In this document: in pieces, positions 1-9,085 of the stretch
Layout: every line of letters starts with the position of its first letter
Position numbering within the stretch: position 1 is the stretch's first letter
Assembly (NCBI GenBank): GCA_002292805.1
Contig: DBCA01000099.1
Coordinates: forward strand, 1 to 11,608
Source: Caryophanales bacterium UBA970
GTDB lineage: Bacteria > Bacillota_I > Bacilli_A > RFN20 > CAG-826
DNA length: 11,608 nt
Direction: 5' to 3'
Program-made: the position numbers and the translations under genes
The notes under the pieces: model-generated
Told to the model about the DNA's origin: nothing
What the model saw: the letters and a program-made list of their open reading frames with translations, nothing else
Database searches by the model: none

Positions 1-2968
1 CATGGACCGCCTTATTTCCGCAATCAAAGAAAAAGGTTATTCAACTGTCGGCTTAGCCGATCATCAAGTCTTATTCGGTGTTCCTGAATTCGCAACTTTA
101 ACCAAAAAACATCAAATTCAATCGATTATCGGTATCGATATTGTTTATCCGAAAATGTTGGTCACCTTTTTTGCTGTCAATGAACTTGGGTACCGTGAAC
201 TCATTCAATTAAGTCACATCGCTCAAGAAGGTCTCATTAGCAATCACCGTTTCCAAGCGAAAAACAAGAACATTATTGCCGTCATCTCACCTTTACAAAG
301 TTCAATCTTTAAAGAACCTTTTGATCAAATTGCCTTATACCTTAACACGCATTTGTCTGGGATAGCATTGACCTATGTTGGGATTGAAAACTATCCAGAT
401 AGCGATGAAAAACCCATCCAATTATATCGAGAATTTGCCAAGAAATATTCCTATCCGACGGTTGCCTTTCCTCATATTCGATATGGCAAACCAAATGACG
501 CGATTATTCTTGATATTCTTCAAGCCATTCATCGTGGGGAAACCTTAACCATCAAGGAAAAACTAGGTGGGCAATATTTACCTACCCTTGAAGAAATTCA
601 ACAACGTTATCTTCCAGAAGAAATCATTGAAACAGCAAACATTGCGAATGGATGTCGGTTTAATTTTTTTGTCAAACGCGGGCAATTGTTAAGTTTCCAA
701 TCAGGAACATCAAGTCAAGACTTACTAAGGGAAAAATCCATTGAAGGTTTACAAAGCCGACCGATCGATTTTACACAAATGGCTTATCTAGAAAGATTAG
801 ACTACGAGTTAACGATGATTGAGCAGTTAGGGTTTGCAGATTACTTCTTAATCGTTGCCGATTTTATTCAGTATGCAAAACAACAACGTATCATGGTTGG
901 ACCTGGAAGAGGATCTGCTCCTGGTAGTTTGGTCGCTTACGCATTAGGCATTACTGACATTGATCCTTTACCTCATCAACTTTTGTTTGAACGTTTCTTA
1001 AATCCTTCACGTAAAACCATGCCAGATATTGATACGGATTTTGCCGATAAAGATCGAGAAAAAATCATTGAGTACATCCGAAAAAAATATGGAGATGATC
1101 GCGTTAGTCATATCATTACTTATCAAACCATTCAGGCCAAACAAGCGATTCGAGATATTGGTCGAGTATACAAATTTTCAAATACCTCAATTGAATTATT
1201 AAGCAAAGCTTTAGGTGATGGAAAACTAGATTTACGAAGTTCTTATAAAAAACTTCCGGCCTTTCAAAAACATTTTGATGAAGATCCTGAATGCGCCGAG
1301 ATTGTTAAACTCGCTCATAAAATTGAAGGTTTTATCCGTGAATCTGGCATGCATGCTGCTGGCATCATTCTCAATGAAACCCCACTTCACCAATCCTTAC
1401 CGTTGATCAAACAAGGACCCAAAGTCATTACTCAATATGAAATGAATCATTTGGAAGCTCAAGGATTTTTAAAAATAGACATCCTTGGACTGAGAAACTT
1501 AACGATCATTGAAACGTGCTTAAACCAATTAAACCATCAAGGCATCCATCTTGACTTAAAAACCATTCCTATGGAAGATAACCAAGTGTTTCAATTATTA
1601 AGAACTGGTCTAAACATGGGTTTATTTCAACTTGAATCCGATGGCATGAAACGAGCGATGAAAACAATTCAAATTGATCGCTCTAGTGATCTAGTAATTT
1701 TGATTGCCCTATATCGCCCAGGACCCATGGATAACATTGAAAGTTATGCAAGGCGAAAACAAGGGTTAGAACCTGTCACGTATTTAGATAATCAACTCAA
1801 GCCAATTCTTAATCCGACATTTGGTATCATTATTTACCAAGAACAAATCATGCAAATTGCCCAAACCATGGCTGGTTTTTCCTTGGCAAAAGCAGATGAT
1901 TTCCGGCGAGCTATTTCTAAAAAAGATAATGAAACCATGCTTGCTTTAAAACAGTCCTTTTTGGATGGCGCAGTGAGTAAAGGGTATAAATCGGATCATG
2001 CATTGAGTGTTTATAATCACATTTTAAAGTTTGCTGATTATGGATTTAACAAATCTCATTCCGTCGCTTATGCAACGTTAACGTATCAAATGGCTTATTT
2101 AAAAACGTATCACCCGCATGCATTTTATGCTTCGATTTTGAACTCTTCTGCTGGGACGTCGGATACAAAATTAATGGGTTATATGGATGAATTACGAACC
2201 TTAAAAATTAAACTGATGCCACCAAATATTCAAACCCCATCCATTCAATTTAGTATTCAAGATCATCAACTGATTGCCCCTCTGACATTGTTAAAAGGGA
2301 TTCATCCTGAATTGGTGCTTCGCATTCAAAAAGTTCGTCTTCAAGGACCCTTTGCTGATTTTTTTGATTGTGTCACAAGATTGTATCCTCTTGATTTAAC
2401 CCTTCAACATCATTCGAGTTTTATTGATGCTGGCGCTTATGATGTCTTTGGTTTACCAAGAGCGACGTTAAGAGCAAGTCTACAAAATGCCATGAAGAAT
2501 GCTGCGATTCAATCAACTTTTTTGGATGAACAAACCGGCTTATTACCACCCACATCGTTACCCAAAATTCCGATGGTCGAGGCTGAAGATAAACCATTTG
2601 AAAACTTAGAAAAAGAACTTGATGTCACGGGGATGATTTTATCGCAATCCGTATTAGGAAATTATCGTCAACCCAAAAACGGACCGGTGATTCCTACCAT
2701 TCAAGAAAGTAAACGAACCAATCAAGTGGTGACCACGGGTGGTTTAATTCGGACGATACGGGTGGTCAAAACAAAAGCTGGTCAAACCATGGCGTTTGTT
2801 ACCATCTACGATGAAACCGACAAACTTGAGCTTATCTTGTTTCCAAAATTGTATGAACGTTTTGGTGCCGAACTTGAACGTGGACAATTGGTTGTGGTAA
2901 CAGGCACTCAAGACTTAGAAAAAAATGATAACTTTCTTGTCGATCAAATTCGCTTGATGAAATCATGA
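1..2968 (+). CDS. dnaE: DNA polymerase III subunit alpha, DnaE type (5'-partial)
   Basis: Replicative C-family DNA polymerase; in Bacillota the DnaE-type enzyme normally extends RNA primers alongside PolC. The reading frame is open at the left edge and the usual HxH start of the PHP domain is missing, so the ATG at position 2 is internal. Numbering from that Met: PHP domain remainder (ADH at 19-21, FPH near 156-158); polymerase core with GPGRGSAPGS (300-309), catalytic PDIDTD (341-346) and the third catalytic aspartate in KIDILGL (D493); a helix-hairpin-helix region; then a C-terminal OB-fold at about 905-985 (TTGGLIRTIRVVKTKAG). There is no PolC-type exonuclease insertion. The 988 visible residues plus a short missing N-terminus suit the roughly 1,000-1,100 aa DnaE family. 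The stop TGA overlaps the polA ATG (ATGA at 2965-2968), so the two are probably one transcription unit with coupled translation. Identity is secure. Confidence 0.96.
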   Translation, partial: MDRLISAIKEKGYSTVGLADHQVLFGVPEFATLTKKHQIQSIIGIDIVYPKMLVTFFAVNELGYRELIQLSHIAQEGLISNHRFQAKNKNIIAVISPLQSSIFKEPFDQIALYLNTHLSGIALTYVGIENYPDSDEKPIQLYREFAKKYSYPTVAFPHIRYGKPNDAIILDILQAIHRGETLTIKEKLGGQYLPTLEEIQQRYLPEEIIETANIANGCRFNFFVKRGQLLSFQSGTSSQDLLREKSIEGLQSRPIDFTQMAYLERLDYELTMIEQLGFADYFLIVADFIQYAKQQRIMVGPGRGSAPGSLVAYALGITDIDPLPHQLLFERFLNPSRKTMPDIDTDFADKDREKIIEYIRKKYGDDRVSHIITYQTIQAKQAIRDIGRVYKFSNTSIELLSKALGDGKLDLRSSYKKLPAFQKHFDEDPECAEIVKLAHKIEGFIRESGMHAAGIILNETPLHQSLPLIKQGPKVITQYEMNHLEAQGFLKIDILGLRNLTIIETCLNQLNHQGIHLDLKTIPMEDNQVFQLLRTGLNMGLFQLESDGMKRAMKTIQIDRSSDLVILIALYRPGPMDNIESYARRKQGLEPVTYLDNQLKPILNPTFGIIIYQEQIMQIAQTMAGFSLAKADDFRRAISKKDNETMLALKQSFLDGAVSKGYKSDHALSVYNHILKFADYGFNKSHSVAYATLTYQMAYLKTYHPHAFYASILNSSAGTSDTKLMGYMDELRTLKIKLMPPNIQTPSIQFSIQDHQLIAPLTLLKGIHPELVLRIQKVRLQGPFADFFDCVTRLYPLDLTLQHHSSFIDAGAYDVFGLPRATLRASLQNAMKNAAIQSTFLDEQTGLLPPTSLPKIPMVEAEDKPFENLEKELDVTGMILSQSVLGNYRQPKNGPVIPTIQESKRTNQVVTTGGLIRTIRVVKTKAGQTMAFVTIYDETDKLELILFPKLYERFGAELERGQLVVVTGTQDLEKNDNFLVDQIRLMKS

Positions 2969-5517
2969 AAAAATTTAAAATCATTGATGGCAATGCGTTA
3001 TTATTTCGTGCCTATTATGCATCAGCTTACAGTGGTGCGAATTTAACCACGGCCTCAGGCATTCCTACCAGTGCCGTGTATGTGTTCGCTAACATGTTAC
3101 AAAAAATCTTGTTTCCAGTCCCGGAACATACTTATATTTTGGTGGCCTTTGATACTGGTCAAAAAACCTTTCGCCATGAAGCATTAGAAACTTACAAAGC
3201 TCATCGTAAACCTGTGCCTGAAGATTTAATCAAACAATTTCCAATTGCTCGTGAACTTTTAAAAGCCCTTAATCTTTATACTTTTGAACAAGATGGTTTT
3301 GAAGGCGATGATGTCGCTGGGACCGCCGCCATCCTTGGTATCAAAGCTGGCATGGAAGTTGATATTTACACGTCTGATCGTGATTTTCTTCAACTCGTTC
3401 AACCCCATCTAACCGTGCAACTCATTCGAAAAGGCGTCAGTGAAACGGTAGCAATGACAAGAGAACGTGTCATAGCAGAATACGGGATTACCCCAGAACA
3501 AGTCCCAGATTACAAAGGATTAGTGGGCGATGCTAGCGATAACCTTCCAGGTATTCCTGGCATTGGCGAAAAGACAGCGGTGAAGTTACTGCAACAATTT
3601 CATACCTTTGAACAAGTGTTATTGGCTGCTCCAACCTTAAAGGGAAAAACCGCAGAAAATCTAATCACTCATCAAGCCGAAGGAATTTTATCAAAGAAAC
3701 TTGCCATCATTCAAAGTGATATGGCGTTACCTTTTGACTTAGAAGCAACACGATATCAAGGCATTGATGAAACCATCTTCCAAACATTCGCGCAAACCTA
3801 TGAAATGAAATCCTTACAAGGTAGGTTTTTATTCAAGCAGTCAGCAAGTCCAGTCACCACCACCTTTGAAACCGTTACATCATTACCAGCGTTAAGCGTC
3901 GATGCGATAGCGATGGTACCAGTCCTCGCGGAAGGCAATTACTTTCAAGTCGATCTTCAAGGCTGGACGTTACGTATCGGAGATAAGAATTATTATATTT
4001 CCTTAAAAGACAGCCAATCGGACGCTTCTTTTTCTCAATTACTAGGATCACCATCGATTGAAAAAATTGTCTATGATTATAAACAACTGATGGTCTTATG
4101 CCATCGTTACCATTTTTCATTGAAAGGCCCTTTCTTTGACTGTATGTTAGCCACGTATGTCATTGATGAAACCCCATCATTAAATCGAAACCAAGTGTTT
4201 CAACAAGCAGGGATGACCTTGCCCATCGATCTTGTTGAACAAGCCATTCAAGTGGTTGATTATTTATTCACCATGAAAGAAAAACTCATGGTGTCTTTAA
4301 AAGAAAAACAACTTGAAAAAATTATTTTTGAGATTGAATTTCCACTCATCCCTGTCTTAGCAAAGATGGAAATTGAAGGCATCCCAATAGATAAGATTTA
4401 TTTAAAAGACATGGAAGTATCTTTGGAAAAGAAACTGAATGATTTACAAGTCTTGATTCATCAAACTGTTGGTCAAACTTTTAATATCGATAGCCCGAAA
4501 CAATTAAGTGAAATTCTATTTCAACAACTTCATTTACCTAATCCAAAAAAGGGTTCAACCAATGCTGAGGTGTTAAGACAATTGATGCCACTTCATCCTT
4601 CCATCGCGTCGATTTTGGATTATCGAAAATATTCAAAACTTCAATCTACCTATGTCAAAGCCCTTCCTGCGTTGGCATATCCGGATGGAAAGTTACACCC
4701 TATTTACCAACAAGCACAAACCACCACAGGTCGACTATCCTCCTTTGATCCAAACATTCAAAACATTGCTGTCAAGGATGAAGAAACAAAACTCATTCGA
4801 AAAGCATTTTATTATCCTGATCAGCATTATGTTTGGTTGTCTTTTGATTACTCACAAATCGAATTAAGAATTTTAGCAGAACTTGCTGAATGTAAGCCGT
4901 TGATCGAAGCGTTTCAAAACCATGTCGATATTCACACCTTAACCGCCCAACGGTTATTTGCGCAAGGTGGTGAAGTGACCGCGTTGATGCGGCGTCAAGC
5001 AAAAGCAGTGAATTTTGGCATCATCTACGGGATTTCTTCTTGGGGCTTATCAGAACAACTTGGGATTAGTCCAGGGGAAGCGAATGGATTGATTGAAGCG
5101 TTTTACCAAGCCTATCCGGAATTAAGAACGTATATGCAAAACTTAATCACCTCGTTACAAGAACAAAAATTTGTCTCCACGATGTTAGGCAGACGGCGAT
5201 ACTTAAGAGACATTGGTGGCAGTAATTTTCAAGCGCGAGAGTTTGCCAAACGTGCGGCGATGAATGCGCCCATCCAAGGCACGGCTGCTGATTTAATGAA
5301 GTTAGCCATGATTCAAGTGGATCATGCGTTAACAGCCAACCACATGAAAACCCAGTTGATTTTAACCATCCACGATGAATTGATTTTTAAAACCCCAAAA
5401 GATGAAATCACGAAGGTGATGCCACTGATCCAATCGATCATGGAGCATGCCCTTCCTCTTCGCGTCCCCCTTCAAGTTGAGGGCCATTATGCCGAAACTT
5501 GGTATGATTTAAAGTAA
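2965..5517 (+). CDS. polA: DNA polymerase I
   Basis: Family A polymerase for Okazaki fragment processing and repair synthesis; 850 aa, normal for Bacillota. The N-terminal 5'-3' nuclease (about 1-290) shows IIDGNALLFRAYYAS (6-20), GFEGDDVAGTAA (111-122), YTSDRDFLQLV (135-145) and GDASDNLPGIPGIGEKTAVK (188-207). The middle 3'-5' exonuclease-like domain (about 300-450) lacks the DxE proofreading motif (V329-D330-L331-Q332 in its place) and is probably inactive, as in Bacillus Pol I. The polymerase domain has TTTGRLSS (586-593), motif A FDYSQIELR (627-635, D628), the O-helix RRQAKAVNFGIIYG (676-689; K680, F684, Y688) and motif C IHDEL (802-806). Phe at 684 is the usual ddNTP-discriminating form. 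The start is fixed by the ATGA overlap with dnaE; no strong Shine-Dalgarno is visible, consistent with coupling. A 3-nt gap separates it from the next gene. Confidence 0.97.
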   Translation: MKKFKIIDGNALLFRAYYASAYSGANLTTASGIPTSAVYVFANMLQKILFPVPEHTYILVAFDTGQKTFRHEALETYKAHRKPVPEDLIKQFPIARELLKALNLYTFEQDGFEGDDVAGTAAILGIKAGMEVDIYTSDRDFLQLVQPHLTVQLIRKGVSETVAMTRERVIAEYGITPEQVPDYKGLVGDASDNLPGIPGIGEKTAVKLLQQFHTFEQVLLAAPTLKGKTAENLITHQAEGILSKKLAIIQSDMALPFDLEATRYQGIDETIFQTFAQTYEMKSLQGRFLFKQSASPVTTTFETVTSLPALSVDAIAMVPVLAEGNYFQVDLQGWTLRIGDKNYYISLKDSQSDASFSQLLGSPSIEKIVYDYKQLMVLCHRYHFSLKGPFFDCMLATYVIDETPSLNRNQVFQQAGMTLPIDLVEQAIQVVDYLFTMKEKLMVSLKEKQLEKIIFEIEFPLIPVLAKMEIEGIPIDKIYLKDMEVSLEKKLNDLQVLIHQTVGQTFNIDSPKQLSEILFQQLHLPNPKKGSTNAEVLRQLMPLHPSIASILDYRKYSKLQSTYVKALPALAYPDGKLHPIYQQAQTTTGRLSSFDPNIQNIAVKDEETKLIRKAFYYPDQHYVWLSFDYSQIELRILAELAECKPLIEAFQNHVDIHTLTAQRLFAQGGEVTALMRRQAKAVNFGIIYGISSWGLSEQLGISPGEANGLIEAFYQAYPELRTYMQNLITSLQEQKFVSTMLGRRRYLRDIGGSNFQAREFAKRAAMNAPIQGTAADLMKLAMIQVDHALTANHMKTQLILTIHDELIFKTPKDEITKVMPLIQSIMEHALPLRVPLQVEGHYAETWYDLK

Positions 5518-5520
5518 CCT

Positions 5521-6930
5521 ATGCCAGAATTACCAGAAGTAGAAACTGTTGTCAGAACCTTAAGGACAATCCTGATTGGATCGACCATTGAATCGATGAC
5601 ATTTCGTTATACAAAAATGATTCATCCATCCCCATCCATCTTTGAACAAAAACTCAAAGGACAAACCTTTACAAACATCGAACGCATTGGTAAATTCATT
5701 ATCTTCTTCTTTTCCAATCAATCGGTGGTGGTCTCCCATTTACGAATGGAAGGTAAGTTCATTGAACTTAAAAATCCCCTGGATCCATTGACTCGATTTG
5801 CCCATCTTATTTTTCAATTAAAAGATGGAAGAAGACTGGTCTATGATGACATGCGTAAATTTGGCACGTTCACCCTAGCAACTGCCAAAACATATCTAGA
5901 TTTACCATCATTAAAAAACTTAGGCAAAGAACCATTAACAACGTTAGATCCTTTACCAATCTTGACTAAATTCAATGCTTCTCGTCGTCCGATTAAAAGT
6001 ATCCTTCTTGATCAAACCATTCTTTTAGGTCTAGGTAATATCTATGCGGATGAAGTCCTTTATGCATCAAAGATTCACCCTCTTAAAAAAGGAACTCAAT
6101 TGACCTTAGAAGAAACCAAATCGATTTTGCTTCACAGTGAAAAAATCTTGAAGGCTGCGATTGCGTCTGGTGGAAGTCGGATTCGCTCTTATCGATCAGG
6201 TAGTCCCATTGATGGCGAATTCACCTTAAACATTCAAGCCTATGGTCGCGAGGGTGAACCTTGCCATCGCTGCCACCATCGTCTTGATAAAATCACTGTG
6301 GCTGGACGGGGAACTCATTACTGTCCACGTTGCCAACATCATCCCGATTTACCCTTTGTCATAGGTGTCACGGGTACCATTGCCACTGGAAAATCAACCT
6401 TGGTCAGTGTCGGTGCATCGCTAGGTTTTCACTTCATCGATGCCGATCAAATCGTTCACCGTGTGTATCAAACCAAACCAGCCATCTCATTTATCAAAAG
6501 CTTATTTCCCTTTGCTGTGATTGATAAAAAGACTGACCGTCGCCAATTATTAAAAGCGATGATTGAGCAGCCAAAGGGTTATCAAAAATTAATTCAATGG
6601 TTATTTCCTCTGGTTAAATCGATCATCCTTCATGAGCTGATGAAAACAAAATCCAAGGCGGTAATGCTTGAAGTGCCTTTGTTATTTCAAGGTCATCTTG
6701 ATGCTTACTGTGATGTGATCATTGGGGTGGACATGGACGCATCGAAACAAAAACGTCGATTGCAACAACGGGTTGGTGAACTGGCTGAACTATTATGGAT
6801 TTTAAATGAGCGAAATCATTATCATGACTTTCAATCTTATCTTGATGTTCGTCTTACCAATGACGGTAGCTTAGCAACTTGGCAACAACAAGCAAAGCAA
6901 GCCTTATCACCTTTTATAAAATATTTATAG
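5521..6930 (+). CDS. mutM-coaE: Fused formamidopyrimidine-DNA glycosylase (MutM/Fpg) - dephospho-CoA kinase (CoaE)
   Basis: One uninterrupted 469-codon frame encodes two enzymes normally made separately. MutM (1-272) excises oxidised purines such as 8-oxoG and cuts the abasic strand. It begins MPELPEVETV (catalytic P2, E3), and has K58 in the RIGKF motif, M76, DDMRKFG (R112, F114), the H2TH segment LGLGNIYADE (169-178) and an intact zinc finger (C248, C251, C268, C271) with AGRGTHYCPRCQ (261-272). After a linker of about six residues, CoaE (about 279-469) phosphorylates dephospho-CoA, the last step of CoA synthesis: P-loop GVTGTIATGKST (282-293), FIDADQIVHR (305-314), EVPLLFQ (384-390) and TNDGSL (446-451). 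There is no start codon at the junction, so CoaE is not independently initiated there. mutM and coaE are near neighbours after polA in Bacillus, so the fusion joins existing neighbours. The CoaE lid region (about 415-440) is divergent. The 3' end overlaps the end of dnaI on the other strand. Confidence 0.94.
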   Translation: MPELPEVETVVRTLRTILIGSTIESMTFRYTKMIHPSPSIFEQKLKGQTFTNIERIGKFIIFFFSNQSVVVSHLRMEGKFIELKNPLDPLTRFAHLIFQLKDGRRLVYDDMRKFGTFTLATAKTYLDLPSLKNLGKEPLTTLDPLPILTKFNASRRPIKSILLDQTILLGLGNIYADEVLYASKIHPLKKGTQLTLEETKSILLHSEKILKAAIASGGSRIRSYRSGSPIDGEFTLNIQAYGREGEPCHRCHHRLDKITVAGRGTHYCPRCQHHPDLPFVIGVTGTIATGKSTLVSVGASLGFHFIDADQIVHRVYQTKPAISFIKSLFPFAVIDKKTDRRQLLKAMIEQPKGYQKLIQWLFPLVKSIILHELMKTKSKAVMLEVPLLFQGHLDAYCDVIIGVDMDASKQKRRLQQRVGELAELLWILNERNHYHDFQSYLDVRLTNDGSLATWQQQAKQALSPFIKYL

Positions 6931-7821
6931 CGGCATCATCGCGGGAAAATAAATCGGTTTGGTTAATAACTTGACAAGATTTAACCATTCCGTCATGAGC
7001 ATGCGTTTATCTTTATAACCTTTAAACAATCCATCCAATTGAGCAATCTCAACTGTGCTTGTCACCATGGTGATTAACGTAGGTTTTTGTCTAGCAAGAA
7101 AAACCGGAATTAGAAAGTCAGTCAACATGTCCTCGGTGATGGGATGACTACCTAGGCCATCAAGGATCATGATGGAGAGATTTTGTAGACGTTCTAATTC
7201 ACGTTGAAAGGCAGTTGAATCAGACCGTTTTAGATTGGTTAATCTTGAAGATTGCGAGGCAAAATCAAGAACTCCAATCGTTCCCAATTCATTCAATGCA
7301 TATCGATAAGCAAAGATGCCTAACCCATACGATTTCCCAGATTGATGTGGACCAATGAGGGCAAGGCCATCTTTGGTTTGTTTTTGCAAAACTTTCATGA
7401 GGTAAACATAAAGCGATTTTTGCCCTTCACGTTGTTTTAGAGATTCAAATAATTTCGAATCTTTCCAAAGAGAATTAAAGTCATCATAGATCAAATATTG
7501 CGAAACTTTTAATTGGTCTGCAAGCATCGGGCAAGGTTGAAATTGCCGCTCAAGATGACCCACGGCATTACGTTGAACTTGCAACACATAGTGGCCTTGT
7601 GGTTTTAAACATTGACCTGCCAATTGACATTGATGAACCGCTTGTTCATCTTCTTCAAGTTTAATAAACGTCGCTAAATGTTCCCTAATTTCATGTTCTT
7701 TTAATTGCAAACGCTTGATGGTCTTTGCCATCAAAGGTGAAGCTTTTAACGTTTGAAGTGCTTGTTCAATGGCATCTTCAAAGTCATCATCGATGAGTGC
7801 TTTGGGATTTATTGGTTTCAT
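6925..7821 (-). CDS. dnaI: Primosomal protein DnaI (AAA+ helicase loader), ATPase motifs partly degenerate
   Basis: Homologue of Bacillus DnaI, which works with DnaB to load the replicative helicase (DnaC in Bacillus) onto DNA. 298 aa against about 310 in Bacillus. The N-terminal domain carries candidate zinc ligands C65, C71, H77 or H89, and C97 (QPCPM), matching the zinc-binding N-terminal region of DnaI. The C-terminal AAA+ domain has Walker A GPHQSGKS (157-164) and a Walker B strand LSIMILDG (215-222) in which the second acidic residue, expected in LDDIG, is Gly222. The sensor 1 segment reads VTST (253-256) rather than TSN, and the C-terminal region after KDKRM (270-274) lacks the usual MERI and NRR arginines. 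The start is set by the ATGA overlap with dnaB plus a good Shine-Dalgarno (GAAGGG, 6-nt spacing). The family call rests on domain order and the dnaB neighbour; ATP hydrolysis is uncertain. Confidence 0.9.
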   Translation of the reverse strand: MKPINPKALIDDDFEDAIEQALQTLKASPLMAKTIKRLQLKEHEIREHLATFIKLEEDEQAVHQCQLAGQCLKPQGHYVLQVQRNAVGHLERQFQPCPMLADQLKVSQYLIYDDFNSLWKDSKLFESLKQREGQKSLYVYLMKVLQKQTKDGLALIGPHQSGKSYGLGIFAYRYALNELGTIGVLDFASQSSRLTNLKRSDSTAFQRELERLQNLSIMILDGLGSHPITEDMLTDFLIPVFLARQKPTLITMVTSTVEIAQLDGLFKGYKDKRMLMTEWLNLVKLLTKPIYFPAMMPL

Positions 7822-9077
7822 TTTAAACCCTTCATGTTGGACTCTAATGTATCCAATTCTTGATCATCAACTTGTTCATTTTCTTTCGGTAATGGAGAGG
7901 AAATAACATCGGCAATCGGGGTGACTTCTTCTTTTTTTCCAGGATACGTTTTTGCAGTTCTTGGTTGGTTGATTTGATAAAAATAATCCATGGTGTCAAC
8001 CGCATGTTGAAGATTTTCTCGTTTGACACTTCCCGCTAGTTTTTCTACATAGCGAGAACTAAGGACATTATTTTGAGTCGTGAGAACATGGTGGATCAAG
8101 GCATTAATGACAGGATTTGGTAAAGCATATTGGGTTTGTAAGCGTAACAGCAAACTAAAATCTGCAGGAGAAACTTCTGCACCTTGTTGTTTCATGCTTA
8201 AGAAAGCCATTGGGGTTAACATTTCCATTTGATTAATGGCGATCGTTTGCGATGAGGTTTCTTGCAATTGTACTTTTTGTTGTTGCCGTTGTCTGACGAA
8301 AGGTAAACGCTTTTCTTGGCGAGCGGCCTGCATGACTTTATCCATGAGTAGACGGTGATTCATATCAAGATTGGTACCGACGATGTCTGCCGCTGCAAGT
8401 TCATCAAGACCCGTGAGGGTAGCGATGGCAATGATTTGCGTCATATCATCGGCGTTTAATTTTTTGATGTCGATTGAAAACTGTGCTTTTAATTGTTCTG
8501 CAAATCGTATTGAATCAAAAGGTTGACGAATTTCTGCTAATGATTTGCCTTTGTATTGAGGATTGGATTGGTTCATAAACGCTGGGTGATTTAAATCGGG
8601 GTGAAAGACTTCACCAAAGGAAACGGATACTTCTTTTGCTTGAGGGTCGATGGAGGGCAAGACATATTTAGTTGATAAACGTTGGAGATAAGTTGATCCA
8701 GCTCGTTGAATTAATAACCCCTTCAGGATTGGGTCATCCATGAATGCTTGTGGGTTTTTTGGTGTGTATAAAGAGAAGGTAAATTGTTGAGTTTTTTGGG
8801 AGGTTTGTTGATACGTTCTAAGTAAACCGACGGCTTCTAAATAAAGTCTAGCTTGATGAAATGCTTGCGGGGTGGTTTGTAAATACGTTAACTCTGTGGC
8901 CAAATCAATAAAATTTCCTTCTAATAAAGCGTCTTGTTGTTTTAATCCCAAATACAAACCCACCGCATCGGTGCCAACAATGGGTCCGTAGAATTCTACT
9001 AAAAACTCTACATCCAATGAGGATATGGTGCTTTCAAGCCGAATTTGAATGAAATCTTGGGTGTTAATGATTTTCAT
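7818..9077 (-). CDS. dnaB: Replication initiation and membrane attachment protein DnaB (DnaD/DnaB family)
   Basis: Bacillus-type DnaB (not the E. coli helicase of the same name), which takes part with DnaD, PriA or DnaA and DnaI in loading the replicative helicase at oriC and at restarted forks. 419 aa; Bacillus DnaB is about 470. The N-terminal part (about 1-120) is the winged-helix-like domain: DVEFLVEFYGPIVG (22-35) and a helical stretch around 60-90 match the family opening, where replicase interaction modules sit. The second DnaD-like domain (about 286-370) shows LTPMAFLSMKQQG (287-299), YALPNPVINALIHHVL (317-332) and YVEKLAGSV (343-351), corresponding to the YxxxIxxxW DNA-binding motif but with Val in place of the final Trp. 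The tail 375-419 is charged and probably disordered. It overlaps dnaI by 4 nt (ATGA), so the two are co-translated. No Shine-Dalgarno precedes the start; see the promoter entry. Confidence 0.9.
   Translation of the reverse strand: MKIINTQDFIQIRLESTISSLDVEFLVEFYGPIVGTDAVGLYLGLKQQDALLEGNFIDLATELTYLQTTPQAFHQARLYLEAVGLLRTYQQTSQKTQQFTFSLYTPKNPQAFMDDPILKGLLIQRAGSTYLQRLSTKYVLPSIDPQAKEVSVSFGEVFHPDLNHPAFMNQSNPQYKGKSLAEIRQPFDSIRFAEQLKAQFSIDIKKLNADDMTQIIAIATLTGLDELAAADIVGTNLDMNHRLLMDKVMQAARQEKRLPFVRQRQQQKVQLQETSSQTIAINQMEMLTPMAFLSMKQQGAEVSPADFSLLLRLQTQYALPNPVINALIHHVLTTQNNVLSSRYVEKLAGSVKRENLQHAVDTMDYFYQINQPRTAKTYPGKKEEVTPIADVISSPLPKENEQVDDQELDTLESNMKGLK
7828..7833 (-). promoter_or_regulatory. Ribosome binding site of dnaI
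   Basis: On the minus strand this reads GAAGGG, 6 nt before the dnaI ATG and inside the last codons of dnaB. It supports the chosen start and the overlap. It is the clearest Shine-Dalgarno in the window; most other starts rely on stop/start coupling. Confidence 0.7.
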
Positions 9078-9085
9078 AGAAGGTT

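Noticed and set aside
2..4. ATG at the left edge as the true start of dnaE
   Set aside because: The protein from this Met begins in the middle of the PHP domain; the conserved HxH opening would lie upstream, so the gene is cut by the window edge.
3850..4320. Missing proofreading motifs in PolA as a novel loss
   Set aside because: The 3'-5' exonuclease domain is degenerate in many Bacillota Pol I enzymes, so this is expected.
3875..5002. Short ORFs on both strands inside polA and other genes (also 10126-10931)
   Set aside because: They lie wholly within well-supported genes in other frames, have no recognisable motifs, and are chance openings.
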